Shown here in pieces: positions 11,487 through 23,490 of a DNA stretch of 64,000 nt. A program made the translations under genes and the position numbers. This stretch comes from Polychytrium aggregatum (taxonomy: Eukaryota; Chytridiomycota; Chytridiomycetes; Polychytriales): positions 124,001 to 188,000 of the forward strand of contig NW_026516211.1 in NCBI RefSeq assembly GCF_025602895.1. Reading direction: 5' to 3'. The notes under the pieces were generated by a model, which saw only the letters and a list, made by a program, of their open reading frames with translations, was not told the DNA's origin and did no database searches. How positions within the stretch are numbered: the stretch's first letter is position 1; every line of letters starts with the position of its first letter.

Positions 11487-11553
11487 TCGCACGCTCCCCC
11501 GCCCCGTCTTTGGTCCGCACCGAGAACCTCCAATTCCCGCTCACATCACAAAA

Positions 11554-13800
11554 ATGGTTTCTATGAAGGCTGCCTTCTTGGCTCTCGCTGGCGCTGCCGT
11601 TGTCGCCGCCCAGTCCGCTGGTGACTACGTCTGGCCCTACCCCGCCAACGTCGTTGACCACAACACCGTCGTCCCCGCTCCCTCCCGCTTCGTCCTCGCT
11701 GAGGCCTCTGGCAACACCGTTGTTGCCTCGGCCTTCCAGCGCTTCCAGGACAGCTACAAGGCTCGCTCTGCTGGTGCTTCCTCCGGCAACGGCTACAAGT
11801 GTGTCGTTGACAAGCCCCTGACTGTCACCGTCAACATTGCCAACTCCTACGCCATCAAGCCCTCCAGCCTCAACGGTATCGATGAGTCCTACACTCTCGA
11901 TGTCAGCGCTACCGGCGTCACCATCACCGGTATGTATTCCGCTCTGCTCCCGCTGAGTTTTGTCCCTTGTGCATGTGTCGACGCGACCGGGTCACCCGAT
12001 TGCCGGACCCGATCCCGCTCGGCTGGCACCGGCACTTTGGGCCGCGCCTTTCCTCTTTCGGCCTCCTTGCCTGCGCATGGACCCCGCCGCCTCGCTTTTG
12101 CCCATCACCGCCACTTGCTCCTTCCCCATCGCTCCTGCTAACCATGCCATACCATGCCATACTACACCTCCATCTCCCACACAACAGCCAACTCCCAGGT
12201 CGGTGCCACCTATGGCCTCGTCTCCCTCTCCCAGCTCGTCAAGCCCACCGGTGAGATCGTCTCGGCCACCATCAAGGATGCCCCCGCCTACCGCTTCCGT
12301 GGCTTCATGCTCGACACCGCCCGTACCTTCTTCCCCGTCGAGGACATCAAGCGCATCATTGACGGTCTGGCCTACACCAAGATCAACGTCTTCCACTGGC
12401 ACTTCTACGACTCCCAGTCCTTCCCCTTCGACTGGCCCTCTTACCCCCAGCTCCGCTCCACTGCCTACACCGATGCCAACGGCAACCCCAAGCTCTACTC
12501 TGAGCAGGATGTCCGCGCCATCGTCCAGTACGCCTTTGAGCGCAACATCCGTGTCATCCCCGAGTTCGAGGCTATCGGCCACAACGCCGTCTTCGCCGCC
12601 GTCGATCCCTCCTTCGTTGTCGGCCTGAACCACTCCCCCTGGGACGGTCGCAACCAGGACACCAACAACGCCTCCTCCGGCATCCTCTGGTGGGGTACCC
12701 AGTGGTGCAACCAGCCCCCTTGCGGTCAGATCGATCTGACCAACGACAAGGCCCTGGACTTCTTCGGCCAGCTCGTCTCCGAGGTCGGTGCCTGGTTCGA
12801 GGACCCCGTCGCCCACTACGGTCACGATGAGTTCAACTTCCGTGTCTACGGCACCACCCCCGACAACTGGGACTCTGTTGACGCCGGCGCCATCCAGTCG
12901 CTCTTCGCCACCGCCGAGCCCAAGCTCCTGGCCCAGATCAACAAGTCTGGCCGCATCTTCGGTGCCTGGGACGATGCCGTCACCGACTTTGGTGTCGCTG
13001 CTGCTCTCCCCAAGGATGCCCACATCTGGCAGTGGAACGGCCACGGTGACAACGTCCAGAACATTGCCAACGCTGGCTTCAAGAACATCATCGTTGGTGC
13101 CTCTGACCAGTACTACCTGGATTGCTCGCCCTCCGTCAACTGGTGCCGTGACGCCTGGGAGAAGTCCAACCCCCCCACCAAGTACAACATCTCCGACTAC
13201 TTCACCCTCGCCGGCCAGTGGCACAACTGGACCCGTATCTACAACTACGACATCACTGCCGGCGTCAACTCCACCGATGCCATCATTGGTGCCGAGGTTG
13301 CCCTCTGGTCCGAAACCGTCAAGCGCCACAACCTTGACCACTACGTCTTCCCCCGTACCTCCGCTGCTGCCGAGCGCTGGTGGTCCGCTGGTGCTGCCCC
13401 CGCCTTCGATGCTACCAAGACTGGTGCTCGTCTCGACCGTCTCCGTGCCATCCTGATCAACGAGTTCCAGATCGATGCCTCCGACCTGTCCTACCTCGGC
13501 AACCAGGAGGAGCACGTCTTCCGCACTGAGTGGTGCGATGCCAACATCAACGCCCCCGCCCAGTACACCAACCTTGCCTACGGCTTCGCTGGCCAGTACA
13601 ACTTTGGCCACAACGGCTCCCCCGTCATTGCCCAGAACGTTGACAACACCACCCTCCCCTACTCCAACATCACTGCTGGTGGTCCCCACTGGTATGTCTA
13701 CCCCGCCAACGACTCTGGTGACTACTGCCACATCGCCAGCCTCTACACCACCAACAGCTACACCCACATTGTCCCTGCCTCCATCCCCTACCCCTACTAA
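11554..13800 (+). CDS. Secreted GH20 beta-N-acetylhexosaminidase, divergent
   Basis: The enzyme should release GlcNAc from chitin oligomers outside the cell. Exons are 11554-11929 and 12188-13800 with a GT-AG intron between, giving 662 residues. The ATG sits in ACAAAAATGG and starts a signal peptide (MKAAFLALAGAAVVAA). GH20 features follow: YRFRGFMLDTARTFFPVEDI, NVFHWHFYDSQSFPFDWPSY, the Asp-Glu pair in HYGHDEFNF, and GASDQYYLDC with the substrate-pocket Trp region. The usual catalytic motif is H-x-G-G-D-E, but here the second Gly is His. The usual PGHT segment is also replaced by AIGHN. Several N-glycosylation sites are present. Codon use is extremely C-ending, which suggests high expression. 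It belongs with the chitinase in chitin turnover. Confidence 0.9.
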
Positions 13801-14638
13801 GCGACCTCCGCGGTCCGCGGTCCTCTTTCTTGGTCTCCCGGCCCTCTCGAGGGGCAGGGGCCTCGAGCCTGAATCGTAATCGCCTGGCGCGCAGGTGTAA
13901 TATCTGACCCCCCCCCCCACTTCTCAGCCACCTAAATAACCATTTTGATGCTGTGAGCCCCACCGTTTTTTTTTCCTCCCCCGTCAAAAGTCTCTTCTGC
14001 CCCTTTTGCAACTCTTCTACTATGCCGCCCACCTTGATTGTTTCTATGTTGCGACAGCTTTCTATGTAGACAGAAATAAAAAACCTTGCCGCCCTTGTAT
14101 CCTCATTTCCATCTCGACTTGCCCCCTCGTTCCTGGTATAACTTGTGTCTTCTGGCTCTCGGTGCTGCTGCTGCTGCTGCTGTCGCTTGCAATACAAATC
14201 TGGGCCCCGATATCTTTGAAGCGTATTTTTCCTCTCCAAGTTTTGCCTTGCTGCGAGGATGGGACGAATGTTGGAAAGACAAACATCATCCCTCCCCTCC
14301 CCCACACAATTCTTTGTTTTTTTACAAAATCTGTCGTCCCCCTCGCCTTGCGCTGTCGCTCCCATGATGCCTCTTGTGAAATGCTCCCCCCCTCACTTCC
14401 TCTCTGATCGGAAAATGGATCGCAAGAATTTGAAGAAAAATAAATATAATCGTTTCTATGGTTAAATCACGGCCGGCTATCTCCAAGGGAACTGAGGTAT
14501 GCGGGTGAGAGACTTTGTATCTTGTGGACTGTGGGGCTTATTGACCTCGATCGCCATCGCCTCTGCGTCATCTCCATTGGCTCACCACCGCCACGGCCCT
14601 CTCTCCGTCGGGTCTGCTGTTGAACCAAGAAGTAAGGG
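13801..14638. other. Convergent 3' spacer
   Basis: This region lies between the ends of the hexosaminidase and the TAF8-like gene. It has T- and A-runs and an AATAAA-like AGAAATAAAAAA near 14070-14082, suitable for polyadenylation of the plus-strand gene. A short CTG repeat occurs near 14164-14181. No gene is visible. Confidence 0.5.
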
Positions 14639-16069
14639 CTACCGCCGTGTATTGCTGGATGAGGTGCGGCATATCGGCCCATCGTAATGCACAAAGCCAG
14701 TACCGCCGCCGTGTTGCTGCTGCTGATGCTGCTGTTGTTGGTGCTGCTGCTCAGCAGAAAGAGCAGAGCCCTCCAGGAGCAGTCGCAGATTGTCCTCGAC
14801 CTGCCGGGCCTGCAGCGAGTACTCTTGCATGAATGCCGGGCCCTCTGCCGGCTTTTTCGAGTCCAGCTGGCAGATTAGGGAGGGGGGAGTGCGCAAAGGA
14901 GAAGAACCCATTGCAAACTGTAAATGCGAGGGGCACATGGATCATGGCAAGTGGCAGACAGTCCACAACCATCATTATTGGCCGATACAGCAGCGCAGGA
15001 TCGGCAACAACAACCAGTCTCGAACATCAAATACCACTACCACCACCGCCTCCCATCCTCGTCCACTGTTCGAGGACAGCTGGGCCTTGGGTTGCCTTAC
15101 CTTGGTGGACATGTACGAGTGCTTCTGCGGAAAGGTTGGGAAGTACTTGGGTATCGGATCGGGCAGCGGGTCATCCGTCCGATCGATGCTGGTCCAGGTT
15201 TGCAGCTGGTCGTCCAGGGTCCAGTCGCTCGGGATAACCATGGCGTTTTGAAAGGCCTCGGAGGCTGCCTGAAGCTCTGCAGAAGCGAGACCCGAGAGAC
15301 GGCATGAGTGCTCAAGGTGCAAAACGGACCTTGTGGCCAAACCACTCCTCCTCACACCCAGCGCAGAGTCCAGCCCAATTTGATCCGGTCTGGTCTGGTC
15401 GTATATGGCATGATCGTATGTGGTCTGGTTGGATCTGGACCCATTCGATCGCTTCTTCTTTCCTCAGGCCTTCAGCCAACATACCTGGACCACTGGACGT
15501 CGGCCGAGGAAGCGAGTGGAAGAATTGAACCAGCTCTGCCGCCTCAATGCCACATTCTTGCAGAGGCAAAATCATGTCGTAGAAACTTGGGGCTGAATGG
15601 AGAGTGTGCTCGCCATGAAGCTTGATTTTGGTCGACACATCGACAAAGACTGAAAGCCGGGGGGGGGGAGAGGAAAGGGGCGAACCAGGACAGAGGACAA
15701 CGAAGTGGAGGGTCAGAGCGGGCGAGAAACGCTGGTCATAACCAAGGGTATATCCTGCCCCTTATCCCGTCGCTTCGAAGCCGAGATCCTCGCTTGGCCA
15801 GCTGTGCAGATCGAGCCAGTGACGGCCTCTGGATTGATCGATCATCCCTTGGTCGAACGATCGATCGATCGCTCGTTCAGCACCAACTCCTCCCATCCAG
15901 ACTCAGGGCCGTCCTCCTCCTGATCGATGGGGATGTCGAGATGCGTACATGCAATCATCATCTCGTAGATGACATCGAGAGCGCCATCTTCTACTTCGTC
16001 GCAGCCTTGGTCGGCACAGATCGATCGGATGACCTGCACGAGATGCTGCCGTGAGAGAGTGCGATCCAT
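14639..16069 (-). CDS. TAF8: TAF8-like TFIID subunit (histone fold)
   Basis: TAF8 is a histone-fold subunit of the general transcription factor TFIID in the nucleus, pairing with TAF10. Exons on the minus strand are 16069-15949, 15649-15485, 15276-15101 and 14866-14639, all in phase, giving 229 residues. The histone fold runs over the first two exons: HLVQVIRSICADQG, GALDVIYEMMIAFFVDVSTK and SFYDMILPLQECGIEAAEL. Exon 3 ends with PKYFPTFPQKHSYMSTK, which resembles the TAF8 C-terminal motif (FPxFPxxHTY). Exon 4 has a helix followed by Gln/His-rich repeats coded by CAG runs. The start at 16069 is the first ATG before the fold; an extra short upstream exon is possible. TAF3 or another bromo-associated histone-fold protein is the main alternative, but the FPxFP motif favours TAF8. 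Confidence 0.72.
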
Positions 16070-16606
16070 CGATGAGAGTGTGTTGGTTGGCCAGTCGGTC
16101 GGTTGGGTGAACGAATGGATGAATGGATGAATAGATGAATGGATGAATGAATGGATGGATGTAGATCGGGGTGTTGTTTGTTGGCGACAACTGGAGGGGC
16201 GGAGAGGGAAGCAGCAGCGGACGCAGAATGGACGGGATGGAGGCGGGGAGATGGAGACGATCGAGGAAACGATGGTCGCGGGCGGTCTTGGCTCGGGTTT
16301 GGCTCGGGCTTGGCTCGGGCTCGCTTCCCAAGGGCTTCCCAAAGGCCTCCCTCCCGGGCCCACCGACCAAAGCCGCCCATCAACACTTTGACCACCGATT
16401 GAACTGCCCACCGACGAGTTGCCAGGGAGTCGGTCGTGGCCGGATTGACCCGAACGATGTCCTGCAAGTCAGCGCGCACCGCTTCGTGGCCTCGGGTCAT
16501 GGAGCCGCTGGCATTCGCTCTTGTCCTGCATCCGACTCCTCTCCTCCCGCGCAAACACCTCTCATCCCCATCCTTCTCTTGCCGCGCAGGCTGTTGATAT
16601 CGAGCA
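16070..16606. other. Divergent spacer with GATGAATG repeat
   Basis: The spacer separates the TAF8-like gene and the unknown gene at 16607. It contains a GATGAATG-type microsatellite at about 16108-16162 and repeats of GGCTTGGCTCGG near 16283-16322. Both promoters are expected here, but I see no clear TATA box. Confidence 0.5.
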
Positions 16607-18569
16607 ATGAAGCGACCAGGCGAGCCCAGCGGCGCTCATCCTGGCAACAACTTGACCGCTGATAGTGACATCAAGTCAAACGAGGCGGGGGATGCCGCTG
16701 CCGCTGCTGCTTCCCCGAAGCGTCCACGAGTCCAAAGGGGTGAGATCTACGATTCCAAAAGCTGTTGCCGAGAGAGCGGCATGGCCCATCATCCTGCTAC
16801 TTTGAGCTCCCCAGTGGCGATCCGGATAGTATTCTTTCACCGGCCCCCTCTTCCTCCCTCGTCCGGGGTCATCCCTCGTTACTCTAACGCCTTGTCGATC
16901 TCTGCCAGTTTCACCACCCACCGCCGGAGATGCCGACCATCTTTCCAATGAGATCTCAAGTCTGCTGGACGGTCAGCTCTTCTTCCAACTCTCGGCGGCT
17001 CCCCTCTTGCGCCACTACGAGCAACGGTTCCAGCGATCGCTCAACTTCCCCAGCTTTCGGAAAGGAGCAAAGTCCATCAAGGATTGGCTCTCGTCCGAGC
17101 ATTCGTCGCTTCTTTGCATCCACCCGCCGCTCGAGCCCGACGGCGACACATGGGTCTCGTTGAAGCAACACAGCCCAAACCTCATTCAACGGCACACGTT
17201 CCTCTCCGAGTTTAGTCGACTGACCCTGGGCCAGTTCGAGGGATGCATCGATACCGCCTTCGGGGCCCACTGTCTGCTCTCGCTTGCCGATCTCGAGAGG
17301 CTGCTTGCCCTGGCCTTTGGTCTCCGCCGAGAGCAATACCAGCACCATATCGACCGCTTCGCCCAGGCGTCGGATTCGTCGACCGGCCTCAGAGTCCGCA
17401 ACGACATCATGCTCGTTGGCTCACCGCAGATGGTTCTCTATCATTTCATCCACCAGTTCCGGGGCATGTTTGGGAGCGGCTGCTTTATCCCCTTTGATCA
17501 AGTCGTCGGCCTCTTCCAGGACCTCTATTCGTGCACCATTCACTACCGCTTCTTTAGCCTGTCCATGGACGACTTCCTGACCGAGATCATCACAGAGTCC
17601 TACCGCAGCGTCTTCATCTACCGAATCATCCACGATACCAAGCTCATCGCCCTGAGCACGACAAATGCCCGGACCATACGCGACGAATTGCCCGGCATGA
17701 GCACCAACGATGTCTACCTTCACGTCTGCGACCTCATCCTCGGCGACGGCTACTTTCTCGTCAGCGTGGTCAAGCGGCTGTTCGAGACCTCGCTCCTGGG
17801 CGGCCACGCCTTGAGACTCTCGCTCCTCGAAGTAGTCGAGAAGCAGACCCTGGAGCCAGAAAGCAATGCCGCCATCGTCAAGTACTCGTCCGAGATCCTG
17901 CACTATCGGCCCCGCGCTCTGAGGCATGCTCTGCCAGAATCCAACGACGCTTCCTCGCCAACCATCGCGGCACCATCGTTGCCTGCACATAAGACGCACA
18001 CGCTGCCCAGCATCGACTTTGAACCGTTACCCGAGGAGGACGAGGCGTCGCCTGAGAACCAATCCGTGGACATGATCGATGCATTCTCGGAGCCGGACGA
18101 GGCCAGGGAGGCGTTCGAGGTCGATCACGATGAGCTTGCGGGTCACAGCCCTGTCGACTCACCAACCCTTCACCCGCCCGTCTTCGACCTCGATAGCAAT
18201 AAGGACGAGATCACATCGATGGGCCCTATCTATATCTCGTCTGGGGAGGCATCGTTCTCCCGCATGCTGATATCAGATGATGATGATGGCGCCTCTCGAC
18301 TCCGAGGGAGCGAAGCCGGCGACTATATGGATGCCCACGCCTCACACATGGCCCTCAAGCAAGAGCAAGAGCACGCTGCGACCGAGGACACTGACGGGGC
18401 CGTGCCCACCATGGCTGGTACTACCGAGGCCCATCATGTCGATCCTTCGCCGGACATCATCGGCAGCCATCTCGCCCAACTCGACGATGTCTTCATGACC
18501 ATCTTCCAGGTCAACACACGAACTGGCTACTTTGGCGATCCAACCGTTCCCACCGAGTATCGAACATAG
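16607..18569 (+). CDS. Protein of unknown family, 597 residues
   Basis: I do not recognise this protein. Exons are 16607-16739 and 16909-18569, joined by a GT-AG intron (16740-16908) with phase preserved. The first exon codes a low-complexity N-terminus with an Ala run and a basic SPKRPR stretch that could be a nuclear localisation signal. Residues of about 55-420 look globular and mostly helical, with many Phe, Leu and His residues, for example LLDGQLFFQL, HFIHQFRGMFGSG and YSCTIHYRFFSLSMDDFL. There is no signal peptide or membrane segment. The last third is acidic and Ser/Asp-rich and is probably disordered. It ends in a short ordered-looking segment (HLAQLDDVFMTIFQVN). It is divergent from the TAF8-like gene and convergent with PEPC. 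A nuclear role is only a guess. Confidence 0.8.
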
Positions 18570-19052
18570 GCTTCTCTCCCACTTTCTCCTTCTTCTTCTT
18601 CTTCTTCCGGCTTGGAAATATACACCCGTGCAACATTGCTCACAGTAATCGATGCCATCACAGGTCGATGAACCAGAGGCGATTCATGCAAAGGAGACGG
18701 GCGACTATATCGAGTCAACCAAGATCAACAGTGATGAGCGAGGTGGTGCTAGGTACTCAAGACCAGTCTGCGGCAGCGCACTCTCCCCCCTCCCGAGGAC
18801 GAGCACTGCTCTTGCATTCACCAACGGAGACATGCAGGAACACCCAGACACCAAACAGTTCTGGGTCAAAGCCAGAGACCGTGCAAAGCCGCCATCACAT
18901 AATGTATTACTTTGTAGATTGCGATTGTGCCATGCCCGGGAAGATCGACGCCAAAGACTTCGGTGCCCAGGATCTGCGTGCCCAGGATCTGCGTGAAAGA
19001 GAAAATGCGCGTCGTATCGCTGCATGCCCTGATGTCACTCTTTCTCGGCACT
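18570..19052. other. Convergent 3' spacer with TTC repeat
   Basis: The spacer lies between the unknown gene and PEPC. A (TTC)n tract occurs at about 18585-18607 and a GTGCCCAGGATCTGC direct repeat near 18962-18992. No gene is visible. Confidence 0.5.
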
Positions 19053-22000
19053 TTAGCCAGTGTTTCCCATGCCAACGGCGATTCCCTGGATGGTCACAAC
19101 CACAGCATCGGATACTTCCTTGCTCTCGCTGTCAAGGCCGCCAGCTTCGATGTTGCCCTGCTCGTGGCGGAGCTTGCGGAGCAGCTCGGCCTGAATCAGG
19201 TTCAAAGGATCCGTGAACGGCAGGCGCGACTCGATCGTCCGCTTGACCACCGGCTCGGTTGCCAGGAGCTCGGTTTGCTGGGTGACCTCGAGGACGCTGT
19301 GGATGCAATCCTGGAGGGCCTGTCGCACCGATGTCCCCATGGAGAGCTGCTCTCCAGTAGCAAGGCAGTGGTCGTAGTAGCCTGAATGGTTGGTTAAGGC
19401 CGGGATCAGCACTTGCGGTGACGACTGCTTCCGCCATCCGACACTCACAGCTTCTCGGCAGAGTCGCTGCGGACGATATAAGCTGACCTGCAATGCGGAG
19501 ATCGCTCTTTGCAAGCGTCATTTGGATGAGATCAAAGGTGCTCTTGAAGAACGGCCACTCCTGGTACATTTCTTGCAGCGTGGCGAGGTGTCCCTCCGAC
19601 TTCATGACTCGAATGGCCTCTTCGATGCCGTACCAAACCGGCAGCAGCACCCTCGTCTGGGTGAATGCAAAGATCCAAGGAATCGCTCGGAGGGTCTCGA
19701 TTCCGCCCCCAACCTTGCGTCGGGTCGGTCGTGACCCGATGTTGAGGATCCCAATCTCGGCCAGCGGAGTGGCGCTGTGGAAGTAGGAGATGAACGCAGG
19801 GTCTGTGACAAGCTTGCGGTAGTGGCGACACGATATCTCCGACATGCGCTCCATCACGGACTTCCAGAGACCCTTGGGGTCCTCAGGAGGTGCCATCGTC
19901 GCAATCAGCGTTGCGGTCGTGTATCGTTCCATGGTCTGTGCGGCAGTAGCCGGATGACCAAAATTGCGGTCGATGATCTCGCCCTGGGCTGTGATGCGCA
20001 TTCTACATTCCAAGAAAAAAAAAAATCGTTCTTTGTTAGTGAATGGGGAGGAGAATCGAGTCTATCGCAGCCAGCTGGGATGGATTCCCGACTCTGCGAG
20101 GCGTGGGTTTCCCGACCTGATCGCCTCGACATCCAGTCATGGAACCCGCAAAAATGCCGTGTCGGATGGCGACTGATACTTACGTTCCCTGGACCGTTCC
20201 GCTCGGCTGCGACAAGATAGCCAAGTGCTGAGGTCTAGCAAAGCGAACGGCAAATCGGATTTGAGCAACCCCTCTCTGGCCAACGGTTGCTGTTTGGTTT
20301 GTAACACCACTCGGGCCTACTCACAACTCCTGTCATGATCTTTCAGCAACATCATCACGAGCAATCCATCGCAATCTCATCGCAGACACGCACCCGCCGC
20401 CTCGACCGACACTTCCACCTCGGCCATGGAAGAGTGTCAAGTGGATGCTGAACTGCCTGCAGATGTCCGAGAGCTCCTTCTGCGATTTCCAGAGCTGCCA
20501 GACCGAGGTGAGCCGGCCGGCATCTTTGGCACTGTCCGAGTAGCCCAGCATAATCTGCTGCGTGCCCTTGATGCTGTTGAGATAGTATTGGATCGAAAAC
20601 AGTCGTCTCATGGTGTCTCCGGCTCGCTCTAGATCATCTTTGGTCTCGAAGAGTGGGACCACAGGGAGTGGCGCGGTGATTCCGGCGGTTTTCTGAAGCA
20701 GTGCCACCGCCAGAATGTCTGAAGGCTGCGGGTCAGGATTGCATATGTGAGCGATTGTGCGAGCCTGGTGCTCTTCGATCTCCCACAGGACACGACCACC
20801 GAGGACGTAATCACCCGGGAGGGGAGGGGCATCGCTTCGGCCAGAATCACGGAAACCTTACTTTTCGGGCCATCGAGATGATGTACGAGCCCAAGGCATC
20901 CATTCCGACCAGCGCCAGCGTGCGGAAGGTCTGCATCACTTCCTCGACGCTGTGTGGCACGTTCTCTGTCAAGGAGGTGTATCGACCGCCTTCAATAATC
21001 ACGGCCATCTTTACGCATGACAGGAAGCTTGAAGCAGCACATACCACATCCAGGGATATTGGGCCAGTTATCGGGAAGCAAGGGACGCTTGGCGTTGAGT
21101 TCTAGATCATTGCAGGAGAGGGGAGAAGTACGTTAGCCCATGTTGCTGCTCGGTGAAGTGTGCCTCTTGCAACCGATTACAATCGCACACCTTGAATCAG
21201 CCATTTTTGCTTTGATTCTTCATCCCAAGACGAATAGACACCCATGTCGAGCCATTGTGTAATGTGATCAATGGCTTCGGTGTGACGGTCAGACTCTTGG
21301 CGGATATCTGTTGGCGAGGCGCGGTGAATCAGCCAGGTGAGTTCCAGCCGGCAAGCAAAACCGATGTGGCTCAGATCACAGGAGAGACATATCGATTGCA
21401 AAAACATCAACCGCGCCTGGATCAGCGCGTAAGGTCAAGCGAGGTTGCTTACCGAGCTTGTATAAGGTCAGTCCAAACGTGGAGATTCGTCTGATGAGGT
21501 CCTTGAGGCGCCCGTCTGCAATGACCTGGTCTCCGCATTCAACCAGGCTTCGGTAGCACAGCATTAGGGGCTCCAGTAGCTGCTGGGGATGGCCGATAAA
21601 GTTCGATGGGCGTGGAAGGGGGTTGCGAACCCCCACGCTCGAGCAGAGATACTGGGCAGTGGATTACAGCGGCAACACGTTCGTGAGACGAATCGACCAG
21701 AGTCCGTACAAGCAGGCAGAAGCGAGTCTCTTCTGCAACAGACGATGTTCTGGCCGAACCAACCTCCTCGGTGACCTTGCACTGGTCTCGGAGCGGTGCC
21801 AGTAGGACGCGATATGGCTCATCTCGCGGTATGTTTCCTCGTGGAAAGTTGAGATTGGTTGCGCGGCTTGTGCCAACGAGGTGCTCCTGTGGAATCGCTG
21901 CGGCAAACCTGATGAGCTCATCCGAGGCGCGAGTCATGCTGAGCTCAAAGAGAAGCTGATCCACTTCGTTGTATATGAGGGCTGAGGCCCTCCAGCGACA

Positions 22001-23490
22001 GAGCTTGACAACCTCTGTCGTGACTTCGTGGGTGACGTATGGATTGCCGTCCCGATCGCCACCAATCCAGCTGCCGTAGCTGATGACGGCCTTGTCGAAG
22101 GGAAGCGGCTCGATTCCAAACTCTTGGAGGGTGGAGTCCAGATTCCTCATGAACTGAGGCAGAGCCTTCCAGATGCTGTTCTCGATGACGGCCAGCGCAC
22201 CTCTTGCTTCGTCTTCGGGCGTGGGCTACAAGTTGGTGGATGTGGGTATGGGGTCGTTGATAAGCTGACCTGAGCCTCTATTAAACCACACTGACAAAGT
22301 GTCCTCCGAATAGTCGCAATAGCAGCGCATTCGTGAAAGCACATCCACCGCCAGTGGCATGGCCGCCGTTACACCCGCGTCCGAGGATTGCATGTCAGGT
22401 GTCTGTGACTGAGACATTACCTTCAAGCGGCGAACGGTATTGGTCCTCCACGCTCCGACAATCTCACGGCGGATGGCATCCATCATATCAATATGCTCGG
22501 CCGGGGTCAGGACCGTTCGGTCGCGGATGTCGAGTTGCTGCGCGATGTTGAAGTACTTGAGCAGCAGCGTTCGGCGTGCCGCTTGGGTCGGGTGGGCTGT
22601 GAGAACGAGCTCGACATTTTGCTTCATCAGGCCTTCTCGGATTTGCTGGCGCGAGAATCCTGGGGCGAAAGAGATCCAACCATCGATGCTACCTTAGAGA
22701 GGGCGAGCCGATGCTCTTGCTTGTGATCGGCGGCCTCCCTTCGATCGACCGGTGCGGAGACATCACGGACAACACACCTTTATCAAGGAGGAACTTGAAA
22801 GCGTCGCTGAAGGTTTGCTTGAAGTGAATGTCGTTGGTGCCTATGGAGCGCCTGGGTGTCAGCGAAAGTGGCGATACAATGCATATACTGCATTATCCGA
22901 TTGAACAAGCGGGCGCGCGATTGGTTGCTTACCTCGTCGATAGCCACGCCAGCGCCGAACCCGATGCTGCCGATCCGAGATATCCGCCAGAATCAAGAAC
23001 TCATGGAAAACGCGAGCAACCTCAAGATACTCGGCCGGCGTGACTACTTGCTGAATCAACGTCACCAAACTCTCGAAAGATTCATCCGATGGATGATACA
23101 AGTAGAGTCGGCTGGCGGTCAACAGACCCTCGATCAAAGACGTCAGGCGCTCTAGAGATGCACACACATCAGGCGATGCGGGATGTCGTTGTTATGACGC
23201 GTGATATCCAAAGCGAGTGCGGCTCTCGCACGTCCGCTCGCTCGGAAACTGAACGAACCTGGATGCCCTCCGGCGATGCCCGAATGCTCGCGGATGGTAT
23301 CGACCAGCAGCTTGGCCAGGAGATTCACATCGTCGTAGAGCGCCTGGTCGCGCACGTTGACCATGTGCGTGACCGGCGAGGTTTCCTTCAGGTTCTCGAC
23401 ATACTTGCGAATTCCGGTCGTGTCGAGAATAGGCAGCTGCGGCTTCTCCTTCGATGGGGCGGCTGCGGGTGTGTCGAATCGATTGGACAT
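19053..23490 (-). CDS. ppc: Phosphoenolpyruvate carboxylase
   Basis: PEPC fixes bicarbonate onto phosphoenolpyruvate to make oxaloacetate, refilling the TCA cycle. I resolve 13 minus-strand exons in unbroken phase: 23490-23259, 23151-22933, 22840-22778, 22659-22421, 22225-21764, 21651-21453, 21307-21191, 21101-21045, 20989-20862, 20725-20394, 20234-20184, 20002-19488 and 19381-19053. They give 980 residues. Key motifs are all present: [13 protein letters not shown] with the catalytic His, [66 protein letters not shown], and the C-terminal MGNTG that ends nearly all PEPCs. One donor (exon 5, GTTGGT) is weak. No plant-type N-terminal phosphorylation motif or targeting peptide is obvious, so the cytosol is likely. 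It has 12 introns like its neighbours, so it is not a bacterial contaminant. PEPC is usually reported as missing from fungi. Confidence 0.95.

Noticed and set aside
11992-13920. 642-codon open frame on the minus strand
   Set aside because: It is the antisense shadow of the GH20 gene. Strong C-ending codon bias removes stops on the opposite strand, and the Gly/Val-rich translation has no motif.
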